NCBI GenBank assembly: GCA_947493575.1
Contig: CANLRQ010000011.1
Location: forward strand, 1 to 64,000
Length of the DNA: 64,000 nucleotides
DNA from: an uncultured Marinomonas sp.
GTDB taxonomy: Bacteria; Pseudomonadota; Gammaproteobacteria; Pseudomonadales; Marinomonadaceae
Reading direction: 5' to 3'
Within the stretch, counting starts at the first letter, position 1. The number at the start of each line of letters is the position of its first letter. The position numbers and the translations under genes are program-made. Below, one piece after another: positions 27,039 through 35,528 of this stretch. Below the pieces are notes generated by a model. The model saw nothing but the letters and a program-made list of their open reading frames with translations, was not told the DNA's origin and searched no databases.

Positions 27039-27194
27039 ATGAAAAATTTACTTAAACTGTTTATGGGATTTGCTTTGGGTGGTGTTGCTGCTGTTGTAAT
27101 CGAAGTTGTTCCCATGATGGTTCCTGCTGTTTTGGGTGTCATTGCAGCACTTGTTATACTGGATTCTGTCTCTGATACAAAAGCATCTGCTTAA
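27039..27194 (+). CDS. 51-residue small membrane protein
   Basis: I do not recognise this protein. It starts MKNLLKLFMGFALGGVAAVV and is nearly all hydrophobic: two helices (about 4-23 and 26-43) split by a Glu-Val-Val-Pro turn, then a short polar tail. GGAG at 27028-27031 is a good ribosome site, 8 bp before ATG. A strong FNR/ANR box precedes it, so it is probably made under low oxygen. It ends about 100 bp before ttcA. Small hydrophobic proteins of this sort often tune a larger membrane complex; the partner is unknown. Confidence 0.7.
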   Translation: MKNLLKLFMGFALGGVAAVVIEVVPMMVPAVLGVIAALVILDSVSDTKASA

Positions 27195-27297
27195 TTTAGT
27201 CATTTACAGTTCTTTTTCATTACAATTGGCGTTTTTTAATGCGAGCAATTTTGGCATGTTGTAGAATGCTTATCGTTTAAATTATTGCGTGTTTGTG

Positions 27298-28134
27298 ATG
27301 AACTTATCTAATAAACCTAAAGAAAAAATCGAATTTAATAAGCTTCAAAAAAAGCTTAGACGACTCACTGGTCAAGCTATCGCCGACTTCAATATGATTG
27401 AAGACGGCGACAAGATAATGGTTTGCCTATCTGGTGGGAAAGATTCGTATACTATGCTGGAGATTCTTCGTAATCTTCAAGCCAGCGCCCCAATTAACTT
27501 TAGCATTGTTGCTGTTAACCTTGATCAAAAGCAGCCAGGTTTTCCTGAAGATGTATTACCTCGCTATCTTGAATCTGAAGGTGTGGACTTTCACATCTTA
27601 GAGCGTGATACATACAGTATTGTAAAAGAGCTGGTTCCTGAAGGTAAAACCACTTGTGGCTTATGCTCAAGGTTAAGACGAGGTTCTTTATATGGGTTTG
27701 CGGATCAAATTGGTGCCACAAAAATTGCTTTAGGACATCACAGGGACGATATACTAGAAACACTCTTTTTGAATATGTTCTTTGGAGGAAAACTTAAATC
27801 TATGCCTCCTAAGTTGTTGAGTGATGACGGAAAGCATATGGTGATTCGTCCTCTTGCATACTGCAAGGAAAAAGACATTGAGGCGTTTTCTACTATTAAA
27901 GAATACCCCATTATTCCTTGTAATCTTTGCGGCTCTCAAGAAAACCTACAGCGCCAAGTAATAAAAGATATGCTTCAAAAGTGGGATATTGAATATCCAG
28001 GTAGAACAGATACTTTATTTACCAGTGTTCAAAATGTCGTGCCTTCTCATTTGGCGGATACGTCACTGTTTGATTTTAAAGGGTTAGAACAAAAGGAAGA
28101 CGAATTTGATCGTCTTAACATAATTTCTTTATAG
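27298..28134 (+). CDS. ttcA: tRNA 2-thiocytidine(32) synthetase TtcA
   Basis: A 278-residue ATP- and iron-sulfur-dependent enzyme that thiolates C32 of certain tRNAs. PP-loop SGGKDS near residue 46, Cys pair [10 protein letters not shown] and the third Cys in IPCNLCGS are intact; [14 protein letters not shown] is a TtcA signature. I placed the start at ATG 27298, directly after an in-frame GTG (27289). In E. coli ttcA is FNR-associated in location; here it follows an FNR-box gene but has its own ~100-bp leader. Confidence 0.93.
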   Translation: MNLSNKPKEKIEFNKLQKKLRRLTGQAIADFNMIEDGDKIMVCLSGGKDSYTMLEILRNLQASAPINFSIVAVNLDQKQPGFPEDVLPRYLESEGVDFHILERDTYSIVKELVPEGKTTCGLCSRLRRGSLYGFADQIGATKIALGHHRDDILETLFLNMFFGGKLKSMPPKLLSDDGKHMVIRPLAYCKEKDIEAFSTIKEYPIIPCNLCGSQENLQRQVIKDMLQKWDIEYPGRTDTLFTSVQNVVPSHLADTSLFDFKGLEQKEDEFDRLNIISL

Positions 28135-28143
28135 GATTTATTA

Positions 28144-28710
28144 ATGATGTTTAAAAAATGGTCGGTTTTCATTGCAACAGGTGTGTTTTTTTCTATGGGA
28201 TTGTCGGCGGCAACTTTCGAAGGAAGTTTATCGGACCAATCAATCAAAGCGGACATTAGTATTAGCCAAGACAGCTACTTTTTAGATATCGGTGGGATGC
28301 ACGATACAGAAGACGGATCTTATGGCTATATTGGTGCTCATATTGAAGATACGGATACAAGCGAAGACTATCCTGTGCAAATCGGTTTAGGCGCTCGTTT
28401 GCTAGCTATCGATGCTGATTTAAGCGGTCAAGATTCTGGCATTGCTGTAGGTTTAGGTGGTTTTTATCGTTATACGCTTCCTAAAGCGAATCGCTTTAGC
28501 TTGTATGGATCCTTCTACTACGCACCCCAAGTTTTGTCATTCGACAATATTGATGATCTTTACCAAGCGGAAGTACGAGGCGAGTATCGCACATTACGTA
28601 ATGCCAAAGTCTTCGTTCGATACGGTTTAACAAGTATTGATTTTAGTAAATTCGACAGCAATCACAAAATGAATAAAAGCTTTGGTTTAGGTGTGTCTTT
28701 AGATCTTTAG
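28144..28710 (+). CDS. YfaZ-family outer-membrane protein
   Basis: A 188-residue protein with a signal peptide (about 1-22, cleaved after LSAA) and alternating beta-strands ending in an aromatic/Leu tail (FGLGVSLDL), as in small outer-membrane barrels. Segments GSYGYIGAHIED and QIGLGARLLAID are typical of the YfaZ family, whose function is unknown. It lies 9 bp after ttcA and ends at a bidirectional terminator shared with apt. Confidence 0.75.
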   Translation: MMFKKWSVFIATGVFFSMGLSAATFEGSLSDQSIKADISISQDSYFLDIGGMHDTEDGSYGYIGAHIEDTDTSEDYPVQIGLGARLLAIDADLSGQDSGIAVGLGGFYRYTLPKANRFSLYGSFYYAPQVLSFDNIDDLYQAEVRGEYRTLRNAKVFVRYGLTSIDFSKFDSNHKMNKSFGLGVSLDL

Positions 28711-28739
28711 TGATCAATAGATTTTTAGTAATTAATGAA

Positions 28740-28767
28740 AAAGGTGTCTAAAACGACACCTTTTTTT
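28740..28767. terminator. Bidirectional terminator between yfaZ-like gene and apt
   Basis: AAAGGTGTC (28740-28748) pairs with GACACCTTT (28755-28763), loop TAAAAC. A T-run follows on the plus strand and an A-run precedes, giving a U-tract on the minus strand too. Confidence 0.88.
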
Positions 28768-29308
28768 ATTCACCATCAAAAGCGCATAAGCTAAAAACAG
28801 GAATATTTGAGTCTCTTATTTTTTGGCTGCCTTCAAGATCAGGTAAATCAATAATCGCCGCTACTTCTTGAATTTGTGCACCTTGAGAAGTAAGTAGAGA
28901 GATTGCTGCAAATAGCGTTCCTCCTGTTGCAATTAAATCATCAAATAACAGCACGTTATTGCCAGCTTCGACAGCGCCTTCTTGAATTTCTAGCTCTGCT
29001 TCACCGTATTCTAAAGAATAGCTTTGCGATACCGTTTTTCCAGGCAGTTTGCCTTTCTTACGAATTAGGATTAAGGGTTTTTGTAGCTCATAGGCAAGAA
29101 CTGCCGCAATTAAAAAACCACGGGCATCAATGCAAGCAATGTGAGTAATATCAGATGCGATGTATCTATGTACATACGCATCGACAACCATTCTCATTCC
29201 CTTGGGATCTGTGAATATTGGAGTAATATCTCTGAAGCTAATGCCTTCTTTTGGCCAATCTTCAATAGTCTGAATTAGAGATTTAATGTAAAAATCATCA
29301 TAAAGCAT
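28766..29308 (-). CDS. apt: Adenine phosphoribosyltransferase
   Basis: A 180-residue type I phosphoribosyltransferase converting adenine and PRPP to AMP. The PRPP motif is VLLFDDLIATGGTLFA; the N-terminal PKEGISFRDITPIF and IDARGFLIA segments are Apt-specific. Length is normal. It is 26 bp after fnr on the same strand and may be the last gene of hemN-fnr-apt. Confidence 0.93.
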   Translation of the reverse strand: MLYDDFYIKSLIQTIEDWPKEGISFRDITPIFTDPKGMRMVVDAYVHRYIASDITHIACIDARGFLIAAVLAYELQKPLILIRKKGKLPGKTVSQSYSLEYGEAELEIQEGAVEAGNNVLLFDDLIATGGTLFAAISLLTSQGAQIQEVAAIIDLPDLEGSQKIRDSNIPVFSLCAFDGE

Positions 29309-29334
29309 AAAATTTATCGCCTTAGGTGGTTGTG

Positions 29335-30093
29335 TTAAACAGTGTCAATTCTAACACAATCTTCTGCAATTCCGACGAGTTTTTGCATGGCGGGTAAATC
29401 TATAATGGTAACCTCTTTGCCATTTACTTGGATAATATTATTTTTTTGAAAGCGAGTCATAACTCGACTGACAGTTTCAACGGCTAATCCAAGGTAGTTT
29501 CCTATTTCTCCTCGAGACATAGAAAGTCTAAATGAGACAGCTGAATAGCCTCTACGCTTAAAGCGCCCGCTTAAGTTCATTAAAAGTGATGCGACTTTCT
29601 CGTCCGCATTTTTCTTGCCTAGAAGAACCATCATTTGCTGGTCGTCACAGATTTTACGGCTCATGACCTTAAAAATTTGACTTTTTAAAGAAGGAATTTG
29701 ATTAGATAGTGATTCAAGGTGAGAAAACGGAATTTCACACACGCTGGTTGTTTCCAGGGCTTTCGCTGAAATAGGGTAAATGTTGTTGTCTATACCACTT
29801 AAACCAACAAGTTCGCTTGGGCAGTAGAAGCCGGTAATTTGCTCTTCCCCATTATTTGTTATGTTGAACGTTTTTAGTGTGCCTGTTCGAACGGCATAAA
29901 CTGAGCTGAACTCTTCTCCTTGGTGAAATAGAACTTCACCTTTTTTAAGTGGTTTTTTTCTTTCAATAATTTGATCCAAGCGGTTCACATCTTCATCAGC
30001 TAGCGCGATGGGTAGGCAAAGAGCACTTAAACTACAGCTTTGACATTGAGATGTCAGTTTGCTGTTAAAACGGTTAGATTGTAGCGCGGACAT
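29335..30093 (-). CDS. fnr: Fnr/Anr oxygen-sensing transcriptional regulator
   Basis: A 252-residue Crp/Fnr regulator. The four [4Fe-4S] ligands are at Cys17, Cys20, Cys26 and Cys119, each offset by exactly three from E. coli Fnr (20, 23, 29, 122). The cNMP-like beta-roll spans 35-150, and the recognition helix reads LGLAVETVSRVMTRF with the Fnr-type E-SR contacts, so it should bind TTGATnnnnATCAA. Without oxygen it dimerises and activates respiratory and haem genes. It lies 27 bp after hemN, and candidate target boxes are seen upstream of hemN, the 51-residue protein gene and the ThDP gene. Confidence 0.95.
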   Translation of the reverse strand: MSALQSNRFNSKLTSQCQSCSLSALCLPIALADEDVNRLDQIIERKKPLKKGEVLFHQGEEFSSVYAVRTGTLKTFNITNNGEEQITGFYCPSELVGLSGIDNNIYPISAKALETTSVCEIPFSHLESLSNQIPSLKSQIFKVMSRKICDDQQMMVLLGKKNADEKVASLLMNLSGRFKRRGYSAVSFRLSMSRGEIGNYLGLAVETVSRVMTRFQKNNIIQVNGKEVTIIDLPAMQKLVGIAEDCVRIDTV

Positions 30094-30120
30094 AAAAAAC
30101 TCCCTGAACGAGTTGTTCTA

Positions 30121-31479
30121 TTAAATTACTTTCGAATAACGAGTGCCATTATTCAAATATTGATCAAAAACCATGCAGACACAACGAATAAGTAATTTTC
30201 CTGCATCGGTTACTTGAATTTTTTGGTCATTCATAATGATGACCCCGTCTGTTTCTAATACTGTTAACTCTTCATGTTCCTTTAAGAAATAGCCCTGAAA
30301 CGAAACATTGAATTTCTTGCTAAAGAAAGCGTAATTAAGCTCATAATTTGAAATTAAACTCATGATAACGTATTCACGCATTAAGTCGTCTTCTGTTGCT
30401 ATATAGCCCTTTGCGATAGGAAGTTGTCCATTTTCTATTGAGCGTCGGTAGGTAGCTAAATCTATATGGTTTTGAATGTAGGTATCATTAAAGTGACTGA
30501 TTGCAGACGTCCCGAATGCGATTAAATCAGTGTCTTTATGAGTTGTATAGCCTTGAAAATTACGCTTTAGTTTGTGTTCTTTTTGTGCAATTGTCAAAGA
30601 ATCTTCTGCTTTTGCAAAGTGATCCATACCTATATGAACGTAACCAGCGGCAGTTAATTTTTCTATAGTAAGCTTAAGCATGTTTAGCTTGGTTTCAGCT
30701 GTAGGTAGTGATGTGTCTAAAATTCGTTTTTGAGATGGGAACCGTTCAGGTAGGTGAGCATAATTGAAGATAGATAATCTATCTGGGCCCATCTCTAAAA
30801 CAATATTAAGTGTTCGCTCGAATGACTCTACTGATTGAAAAGGCAATCCATAGATTAAATCAAAATTAATAGAGTGAAAATTCAGTTCTCTTGCTTGATT
30901 TAATACCTTGGAAACTAACTCAATAGACTGAGGTCTATGTATTGCTTTTTGTACTCTCTCATCAAAATCTTGAATGCCAAGGCTTAATCGATTAAAACCA
31001 ATTTCCCTTAAGCAGTGAAGTTTTTCTACGTCAATTTCTCTTGGGTCTATTTCAATACTGTAATCACCTGAATCATCATTTACTAATGTGAAGTATTTGG
31101 TGATTTTATTAAAGAGTGCCTTAATTGAGTCAGTAGAGAGGAAGGTAGGTGTGCCTCCTCCAAAATGCAGTTGTGTCACTGGCTGATCTTGTTGAATCAT
31201 TAGAGACCTTAAGCGCAGTTCTTCATCCAAGAGCTCAATATAATCTTGCCCTTTATCATATTGTTTGGTTATTATTTTATTGCAAGCGCAGTAATAACAA
31301 AGGTGGGCGCAAAAAGGTATATGGAAGTACAAGCTTAGTGGCTTTTTTGAAGGGCTAAGCATTTTTTCTATTAGGGCGATTTTACTAATATCTGTGCTGA
31401 ATTGAGGCGCTGTTGGATAAGACGTATACCTAGGGCCAGATAAGTTATACTTTTCGATTAACTTTGAATTCCAAAGCAT
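30121..31479 (-). CDS. hemN: Oxygen-independent coproporphyrinogen III dehydrogenase
   Basis: A 452-residue radical SAM enzyme converting coproporphyrinogen III to protoporphyrinogen IX under low oxygen. The [4Fe-4S] site is HIPFCAHLCYYCACN (CxxxCxxC plus the extra Cys typical of HemN), with the GGTPTFLS segment after it, and a HemN C-terminal domain. N-terminal GPRYTSYPTAPQF is also diagnostic. It is expressed from a well-formed FNR-type promoter and heads hemN-fnr. Confidence 0.95.
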   Translation of the reverse strand: MLWNSKLIEKYNLSGPRYTSYPTAPQFSTDISKIALIEKMLSPSKKPLSLYFHIPFCAHLCYYCACNKIITKQYDKGQDYIELLDEELRLRSLMIQQDQPVTQLHFGGGTPTFLSTDSIKALFNKITKYFTLVNDDSGDYSIEIDPREIDVEKLHCLREIGFNRLSLGIQDFDERVQKAIHRPQSIELVSKVLNQARELNFHSINFDLIYGLPFQSVESFERTLNIVLEMGPDRLSIFNYAHLPERFPSQKRILDTSLPTAETKLNMLKLTIEKLTAAGYVHIGMDHFAKAEDSLTIAQKEHKLKRNFQGYTTHKDTDLIAFGTSAISHFNDTYIQNHIDLATYRRSIENGQLPIAKGYIATEDDLMREYVIMSLISNYELNYAFFSKKFNVSFQGYFLKEHEELTVLETDGVIIMNDQKIQVTDAGKLLIRCVCMVFDQYLNNGTRYSKVI

Positions 31480-31508
31480 GCTGTCTTCCTATTAAAAAGT
31501 TTAACAAA

Positions 31509-31550
31509 AGTATAACTGTTACGAAGATGTATTTGCCTGACCTACATCAA
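31509..31550 (-). promoter_or_regulatory. FNR/ANR-type promoter of hemN
   Basis: On the minus strand TTGATGTAGGTCAG (31550-31537) matches the FNR half-site exactly on the left and an ANR-like GTCAr on the right. A -10 hexamer TATACT (31514-31509, 5 of 6) puts the start at about 31502, so the box is centred at -41.5, the class II FNR position. Confidence 0.7.
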
Positions 31551-31590
31551 GTCTCATGACGTCATCGAAAAATTTCCTAGGCTATATTGC

Positions 31591-32439
31591 TTAATGATCC
31601 ATGCCTGAGTGATCCACGTTTGAGTGATCCATGTCTGAATGATCCATGTTTGAGTGATCCATGTTTGAGTGATCCATGTCTGAATGATCCATGTCTGAAT
31701 GATCCATGTTTGAATGATCCATGTTTGAATGATCCATGTTTGAATGGTCCATGCTTCCGTGATGCATTGCATGATGTCCCGTTGGAATGGTCCATATTCC
31801 AAAGATAACCAAAAAAATCCCTGATAGAATATTTAATTTAAACTTTACCCAAAAAGTTTTAAATTGCATGGCAAAAATGCCAGTCAATAGCATCGCAGGC
31901 ATAGTTCCTAAACCAAATCCCACCATTAGCCAAAGAGCTTCTAGTGGCTTTCCTGTGGATGAAACCCACAAGAGACTTGAGTAGGCTAGTCCGCAAGGGA
32001 GCCAACCCCACAAAAAACCTGCTGTTAACGCTTTAGTGGATGTGTCAACGGGGAGGACAGATTTTGCTATAGGGTTAATGTATTTCCATATGGTTTTGCC
32101 AATAGATTCAATGCGTAGAATCCACTGGTTTAGACCAATCAAGTAAAGGCCAGTGAGAATGAGTATAACGCCTGCAAAGGTTCTTATAGGGGTTGCTAGA
32201 GCGGAATAAAGCTCAAAAGAAAGAGAAAAAAAGTAAGTTAATGTAAAGGCAAAAAAAGCATAGGATGCAATTCGACCTATGTTATATAAAAATTGAAATT
32301 TGATTTTTGTATAGCTAGATTTGGAATGGGTGCCCATAGATAGAGTGCTAGCAATGCCTCCACACATGCCAAAACAATGCCCAGCTCCAGCTAAGCCAAT
32401 TAAAAAGGCAGCTAAAAAACTAAAATCAGTCGCTTGCAT
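31591..32439 (-). CDS. SafE/TauE-like membrane protein with Met-Asp-His-Ser repeat tail
   Basis: A 282-residue inner-membrane protein of the sulfite exporter TauE/SafE-like (DsbD_2/UreH-TM) group that often follows ccoS. About six TM helices cover 1-215, with the diagnostic AGAGHCFGMCGG near residue 16-27 and GFLWGWLPCGLAYS. The C-terminus is a tail GHHAMHHGS followed by eleven MDHS-N/D units (230-282), rich in Met and His and thus probably copper-binding. With the CcoI copper pump next door, a role in copper handling for cbb3 oxidase is likely, by inference. It starts at TAATG, overlapping the ccoS stop by 1 bp. Confidence 0.85.
   Translation of the reverse strand: MQATDFSFLAAFLIGLAGAGHCFGMCGGIASTLSMGTHSKSSYTKIKFQFLYNIGRIASYAFFAFTLTYFFSLSFELYSALATPIRTFAGVILILTGLYLIGLNQWILRIESIGKTIWKYINPIAKSVLPVDTSTKALTAGFLWGWLPCGLAYSSLLWVSSTGKPLEALWLMVGFGLGTMPAMLLTGIFAMQFKTFWVKFKLNILSGIFLVIFGIWTIPTGHHAMHHGSMDHSNMDHSNMDHSNMDHSDMDHSDMDHSNMDHSNMDHSDMDHSNVDHSGMDH
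31594..31752 (-). repeat. 15-bp coding tandem repeat (MDHSN/D units)
   Basis: Eleven near-perfect copies of a 15-bp unit (minus-strand sense ATGGATCATTCAAAC) encode the Met-Asp-His-Ser-Asn/Asp tail. Copies differ at a few positions (Asn/Asp codons; one Val in place of Met; one Gly). The unit is a multiple of three, so slippage would change tail length without breaking the frame, and all frames on both strands stay open here. Confidence 0.9.
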
Positions 32440-32588
32440 TACTTGTCGTCCTCATCATCAAATAAAATTCTTTCTCCTTCACGATCTAGATCGTCAAATT
32501 GGTCTCTTTTCACAGCCCAAACAAAGATGCCTAAGCCGACAGCAACAAATAAACCCGCGATAGGGATTAATAAATACAAACTTTCCAT
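32439..32588 (-). CDS. ccoS: CcoS, cbb3 oxidase maturation protein
   Basis: A 49-residue protein with one TM helix (about 4-25, LYLLIPIAGLFVAVGLGIF) followed by WAVKRDQFDDLDREGERIL, the exact CcoS signature, and an acidic tail. CcoS is needed for cofactor insertion into cbb3 cytochrome oxidase. It lies between ccoI and the SafE-like gene and overlaps the latter by 1 bp. Confidence 0.92.
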   Translation of the reverse strand: MESLYLLIPIAGLFVAVGLGIFVWAVKRDQFDDLDREGERILFDDEDDK

Positions 32589-32610
32589 TACTTATCCTCA
32601 ATGAGTTTTA

Positions 32611-34989
32611 TTATTTTGATAATCGAGTAGCGTTTAGTACAACAAATAGTGAGCTGGCTGCCATGCCTAAAGCGGCACTCCATGGTGGAATGTACCCTAG
32701 TAAAGCTGCTGGCAACATGGTCCCATTATAGGTTGCAGCCCAAAATAGATTTTGTTTGATAATTCTTTTGCACTTAATGGCCAACTTAATAGCGTTTTCT
32801 ATGGTTGAAATATTGTTTGATAGTAGCAGTGCATCAGCATGGGTTTTCGCTAAATCCGAGCTTTGTCCCATGGCAATGGATGTGCTGGCTCCAGCAAGGC
32901 TAGGCACATCATTGAGGCCATCACCAATCATAATTGTGTGTTGTAAGTCCGTTTTATTAGAAAGCCAATCCCACTTTTCTTCAGGGGTTTGATCCGTGAT
33001 AAAGTAGTCAAAACTGGATTCTGACAGTACGGATAGAGACGATGCTTTCGTGTCCCCGGTGAGTAACGAAACGCTGTAACCCTTCTTTCGCAGATTTTTA
33101 ATCGTGGCGTTTGTTTCTGTTCTAAGTCTGTCTTGCAGTGTTATAACGCTAACTATTTCTTTTTCTGTTGCTAAAAAGAGTGTAAGAGCGTGTTCTTCAG
33201 AGGAAGCGTACTCTTTGTCATTTCCCCAGTTTTTGATAAAACTCCAGTTTCCAAGTCGATAAAGCGTGCCGTTTATTTCGCCTTCAACTCCCTTACCTGC
33301 ATAATTCATAACATTGCGTGCTTGCAGATGCTTAGTAGCGTTAAATGCTTTTGCAATAGGGTGAACCGAATTTTCTTCAAGTGCTGCACAGTAGTTAATA
33401 ATATCTTCTTTGTTTTTATGTGAAATGGAAAGAATGTCGAACTTACCGTAAGTAAGTGTCCCTGTTTTATCAAATGTAATATGGTTGCAGCTGGCTAAAG
33501 ATTCAATAACATGGCCACGTGTAATGACTAATCCATATTCTTTTAATTTATTTGTTGCTGTAGTAAGTGCAACTGGCGTCGCCAAAGAAAGTGCACACGG
33601 GCAAGTGACTACCAAAACGCTTACCATTATCCAGTACGCCTGAGATGAGTCGATGAAATACCAAACACCGTATGCAAGTACTGCAACGATGAGTACACAA
33701 ATAACAAAATAGTGAGCGATAGTATCGGCAACAATGGCAATCTTAGGTTTTTCTGACAGTGCTCTTTGAGTCAATCTCTCAATGGCTGCGGCGCGGGTTT
33801 GAGTACCAACGGCTGTTACCTTGATTTGAAGGGTTTGATCGACATTGATAGTAGAAGCAACGACAGGGTCTCCAATGCTTTTTGAAACGGGTAAATATTC
33901 GCCTGTCAAACTAGATTCATCAATACTTCCATGCCCTTGAATAATGACACCATCAGTAGGGAAGTGTTCTCCAGGAGAAATTTGAATAATATCGCCTGAA
34001 GTGAGCTTGGATTTTGGATAGAGTAATGTGTCCGAGTTTTTTATTAAAGTAACGGAACTGAGTTCATCTGAATTGCGATTGTCCTTTTGTGCTTTTTGTC
34101 GAGCGCTTTCTTCTAAAAAACGGCCTAGCAAAAGGAAGAAAGTAAACATAGTTACAGAATCGAAATAGACCTGTCCGCTGTTGGTAAATAAAGCATAAAC
34201 ACTGCTGACATAAGCCAACCCTATTCCAATAGAGACAGGAAGATCCATTGTGAAATGCCGGGTTTTAATGTCTCTTAAAGCGGCTCTAAAGAAAGGTAGG
34301 GCGGAAAAGAGTACAACGGGGGTTGAGAAAAAGAAACTGGACCAGCGGAGTAAGTTTTTAAAGCTGTCTTCCATTCCCTGTATTTCACCAGCGTAAAGCG
34401 CAATTGCACTCATCATTACTTGCATCATGCCAACGCCAGCAATACCGAGTTTAATAATGGAGGATTTTCTTCTTTCCGAACGATTACTGTCTTCAATATC
34501 GCTGCGGTAAGGTTTGAAATAATAACCAATTTTGTTGGCTGCGGAATTTATATCCACTAGGTCTATTTTTGATGGCTGCCAAATGAGCGTGGCAATAGAG
34601 CTGCTGAGGTTTATATGCATCGACTCAACGCCATCCATATCAGAGATATGTTTTTCAATTAACCAAGCGCAGGCTGAACAAGTCATTCCATCAACTGAAA
34701 TTTGGATATGATGCTCTGCATTGTCAACATGAACATAAAGAGGGTAGATGTCCTCATTTTTTAATAGTTCAAATGCATGCTTATACTCTTCAGTGTTCTT
34801 GTTGTTAGGGTTGATCGCATTACTTTGTCTGCGTTGATAATAATTAGAAAGGTCTTCTTCTCGAATAAAATCTGCTATAGCTTGGCAGCCATAGCAGCAG
34901 AAGTGAGCATCAGTGCCATCAATTGTTGATGTGATAGATAGGTTTTTTGGAATCAAGTCACCACAATGAAAGCAGGCGTTTTTGTTCAT
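32611..34989 (-). CDS. ccoI: CcoI/CopA2-type Cu-exporting P1B-ATPase for cbb3 assembly
   Basis: A 792-residue P-type ATPase. The N-terminus has CFHCGDLIP and CCYGCQ, then an HMA domain with GMTCSACAW (Cys104, Cys107); the TM metal site is CPCAL, the phosphorylation motif DKTGTLT, TGE dephosphorylation motif SLTGEYLP, and hinge GDGLNDVPSLAGA. The N-terminal Cys-rich part marks it as the FixI/CcoI (CopA2) type, which exports Cu(I) for cytochrome oxidase assembly rather than detoxification. It overlaps ccoH by 4 bp. Confidence 0.94.
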   Translation of the reverse strand: MNKNACFHCGDLIPKNLSITSTIDGTDAHFCCYGCQAIADFIREEDLSNYYQRRQSNAINPNNKNTEEYKHAFELLKNEDIYPLYVHVDNAEHHIQISVDGMTCSACAWLIEKHISDMDGVESMHINLSSSIATLIWQPSKIDLVDINSAANKIGYYFKPYRSDIEDSNRSERRKSSIIKLGIAGVGMMQVMMSAIALYAGEIQGMEDSFKNLLRWSSFFFSTPVVLFSALPFFRAALRDIKTRHFTMDLPVSIGIGLAYVSSVYALFTNSGQVYFDSVTMFTFFLLLGRFLEESARQKAQKDNRNSDELSSVTLIKNSDTLLYPKSKLTSGDIIQISPGEHFPTDGVIIQGHGSIDESSLTGEYLPVSKSIGDPVVASTINVDQTLQIKVTAVGTQTRAAAIERLTQRALSEKPKIAIVADTIAHYFVICVLIVAVLAYGVWYFIDSSQAYWIMVSVLVVTCPCALSLATPVALTTATNKLKEYGLVITRGHVIESLASCNHITFDKTGTLTYGKFDILSISHKNKEDIINYCAALEENSVHPIAKAFNATKHLQARNVMNYAGKGVEGEINGTLYRLGNWSFIKNWGNDKEYASSEEHALTLFLATEKEIVSVITLQDRLRTETNATIKNLRKKGYSVSLLTGDTKASSLSVLSESSFDYFITDQTPEEKWDWLSNKTDLQHTIMIGDGLNDVPSLAGASTSIAMGQSSDLAKTHADALLLSNNISTIENAIKLAIKCKRIIKQNLFWAATYNGTMLPAALLGYIPPWSAALGMAASSLFVVLNATRLSK

Positions 34990-35471
34990 GGAGTTAAATC
35001 AAGCTCGTTTGAAAGTGTTAAATCAAGGCGTCCTGATAATTTCCAGCCTTTTTCAGACTCGATAGAAACATTCCAATTACCGGAAATGGATTTTTTAAGG
35101 CTGCCTCTATATTGATTGTCGGAGATTTTTTGTAAAGCAACATTGAAATCTTTTTCTGCACTCGCGACATGATAAAAATTCAGCGTCAGGCTTGGGTTGA
35201 CGGCGTTTTGAGACGCTACAATTATTTCTCCAGTTAGATTATCGATTGTTAATTTGGCGCTAATGCCTAAGTCACTGGCGAGCTGTTTTCTACCAAGTTC
35301 TTGGTTTATGCCTAACCCTTCTTTGTAATAATTATCTTTTACTAAATCTCTAGGGGAGTTAAGTGCAAAGTAAACTTGGAATACGGCTACAATAACAGAG
35401 CTAAGGGGAATGCAAATTACAAACCAAGGCCAGAATTGTTTATACCAAGGTGTAGTGTCAGTCGTGTCCAC
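34986..35471 (-). CDS. ccoH: CcoH (FixH-family) cbb3 assembly protein
   Basis: A 161-residue FixH protein with one N-terminal TM helix (about 10-33, FWPWFVICIPLSSVIVAVFQ) and a periplasmic beta-rich domain; the motif DNYYKEGLGINQ after the TM is family-specific. CcoH helps stabilise CcoP during cbb3 assembly. It overlaps ccoI by 4 bp (ATGA), so the two are coupled. Confidence 0.93.
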   Translation of the reverse strand: MDTTDTTPWYKQFWPWFVICIPLSSVIVAVFQVYFALNSPRDLVKDNYYKEGLGINQELGRKQLASDLGISAKLTIDNLTGEIIVASQNAVNPSLTLNFYHVASAEKDFNVALQKISDNQYRGSLKKSISGNWNVSIESEKGWKLSGRLDLTLSNELDLTP

Positions 35472-35490
35472 ATTTATCTCCTAAGATTAG

Positions 35491-35521
35491 AAGGCCATAC
35501 AAGAGCGTTTTGTATGGCCTT
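35491..35521 (-). terminator. Intercistronic hairpin between ccoG and ccoH
   Basis: AAGGCCATACAA (35491-35502) pairs perfectly with TTGTATGGCCTT (35510-35521). On the minus strand only a weak pyrimidine stretch follows, so partial termination or mRNA processing between ccoG and ccoHIS is more likely than a full stop. Confidence 0.6.
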
Positions 35522-35528
35522 AGTTGTG

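Noticed and set aside
31554..31808. Several overlapping long frames on both strands, and a CRISPR-like look of the 15-bp repeat
   Set aside because: The unit is 15 bp without spacers and lies inside the coding tail of the SafE-like gene; open frames elsewhere come from its three-fold periodicity.
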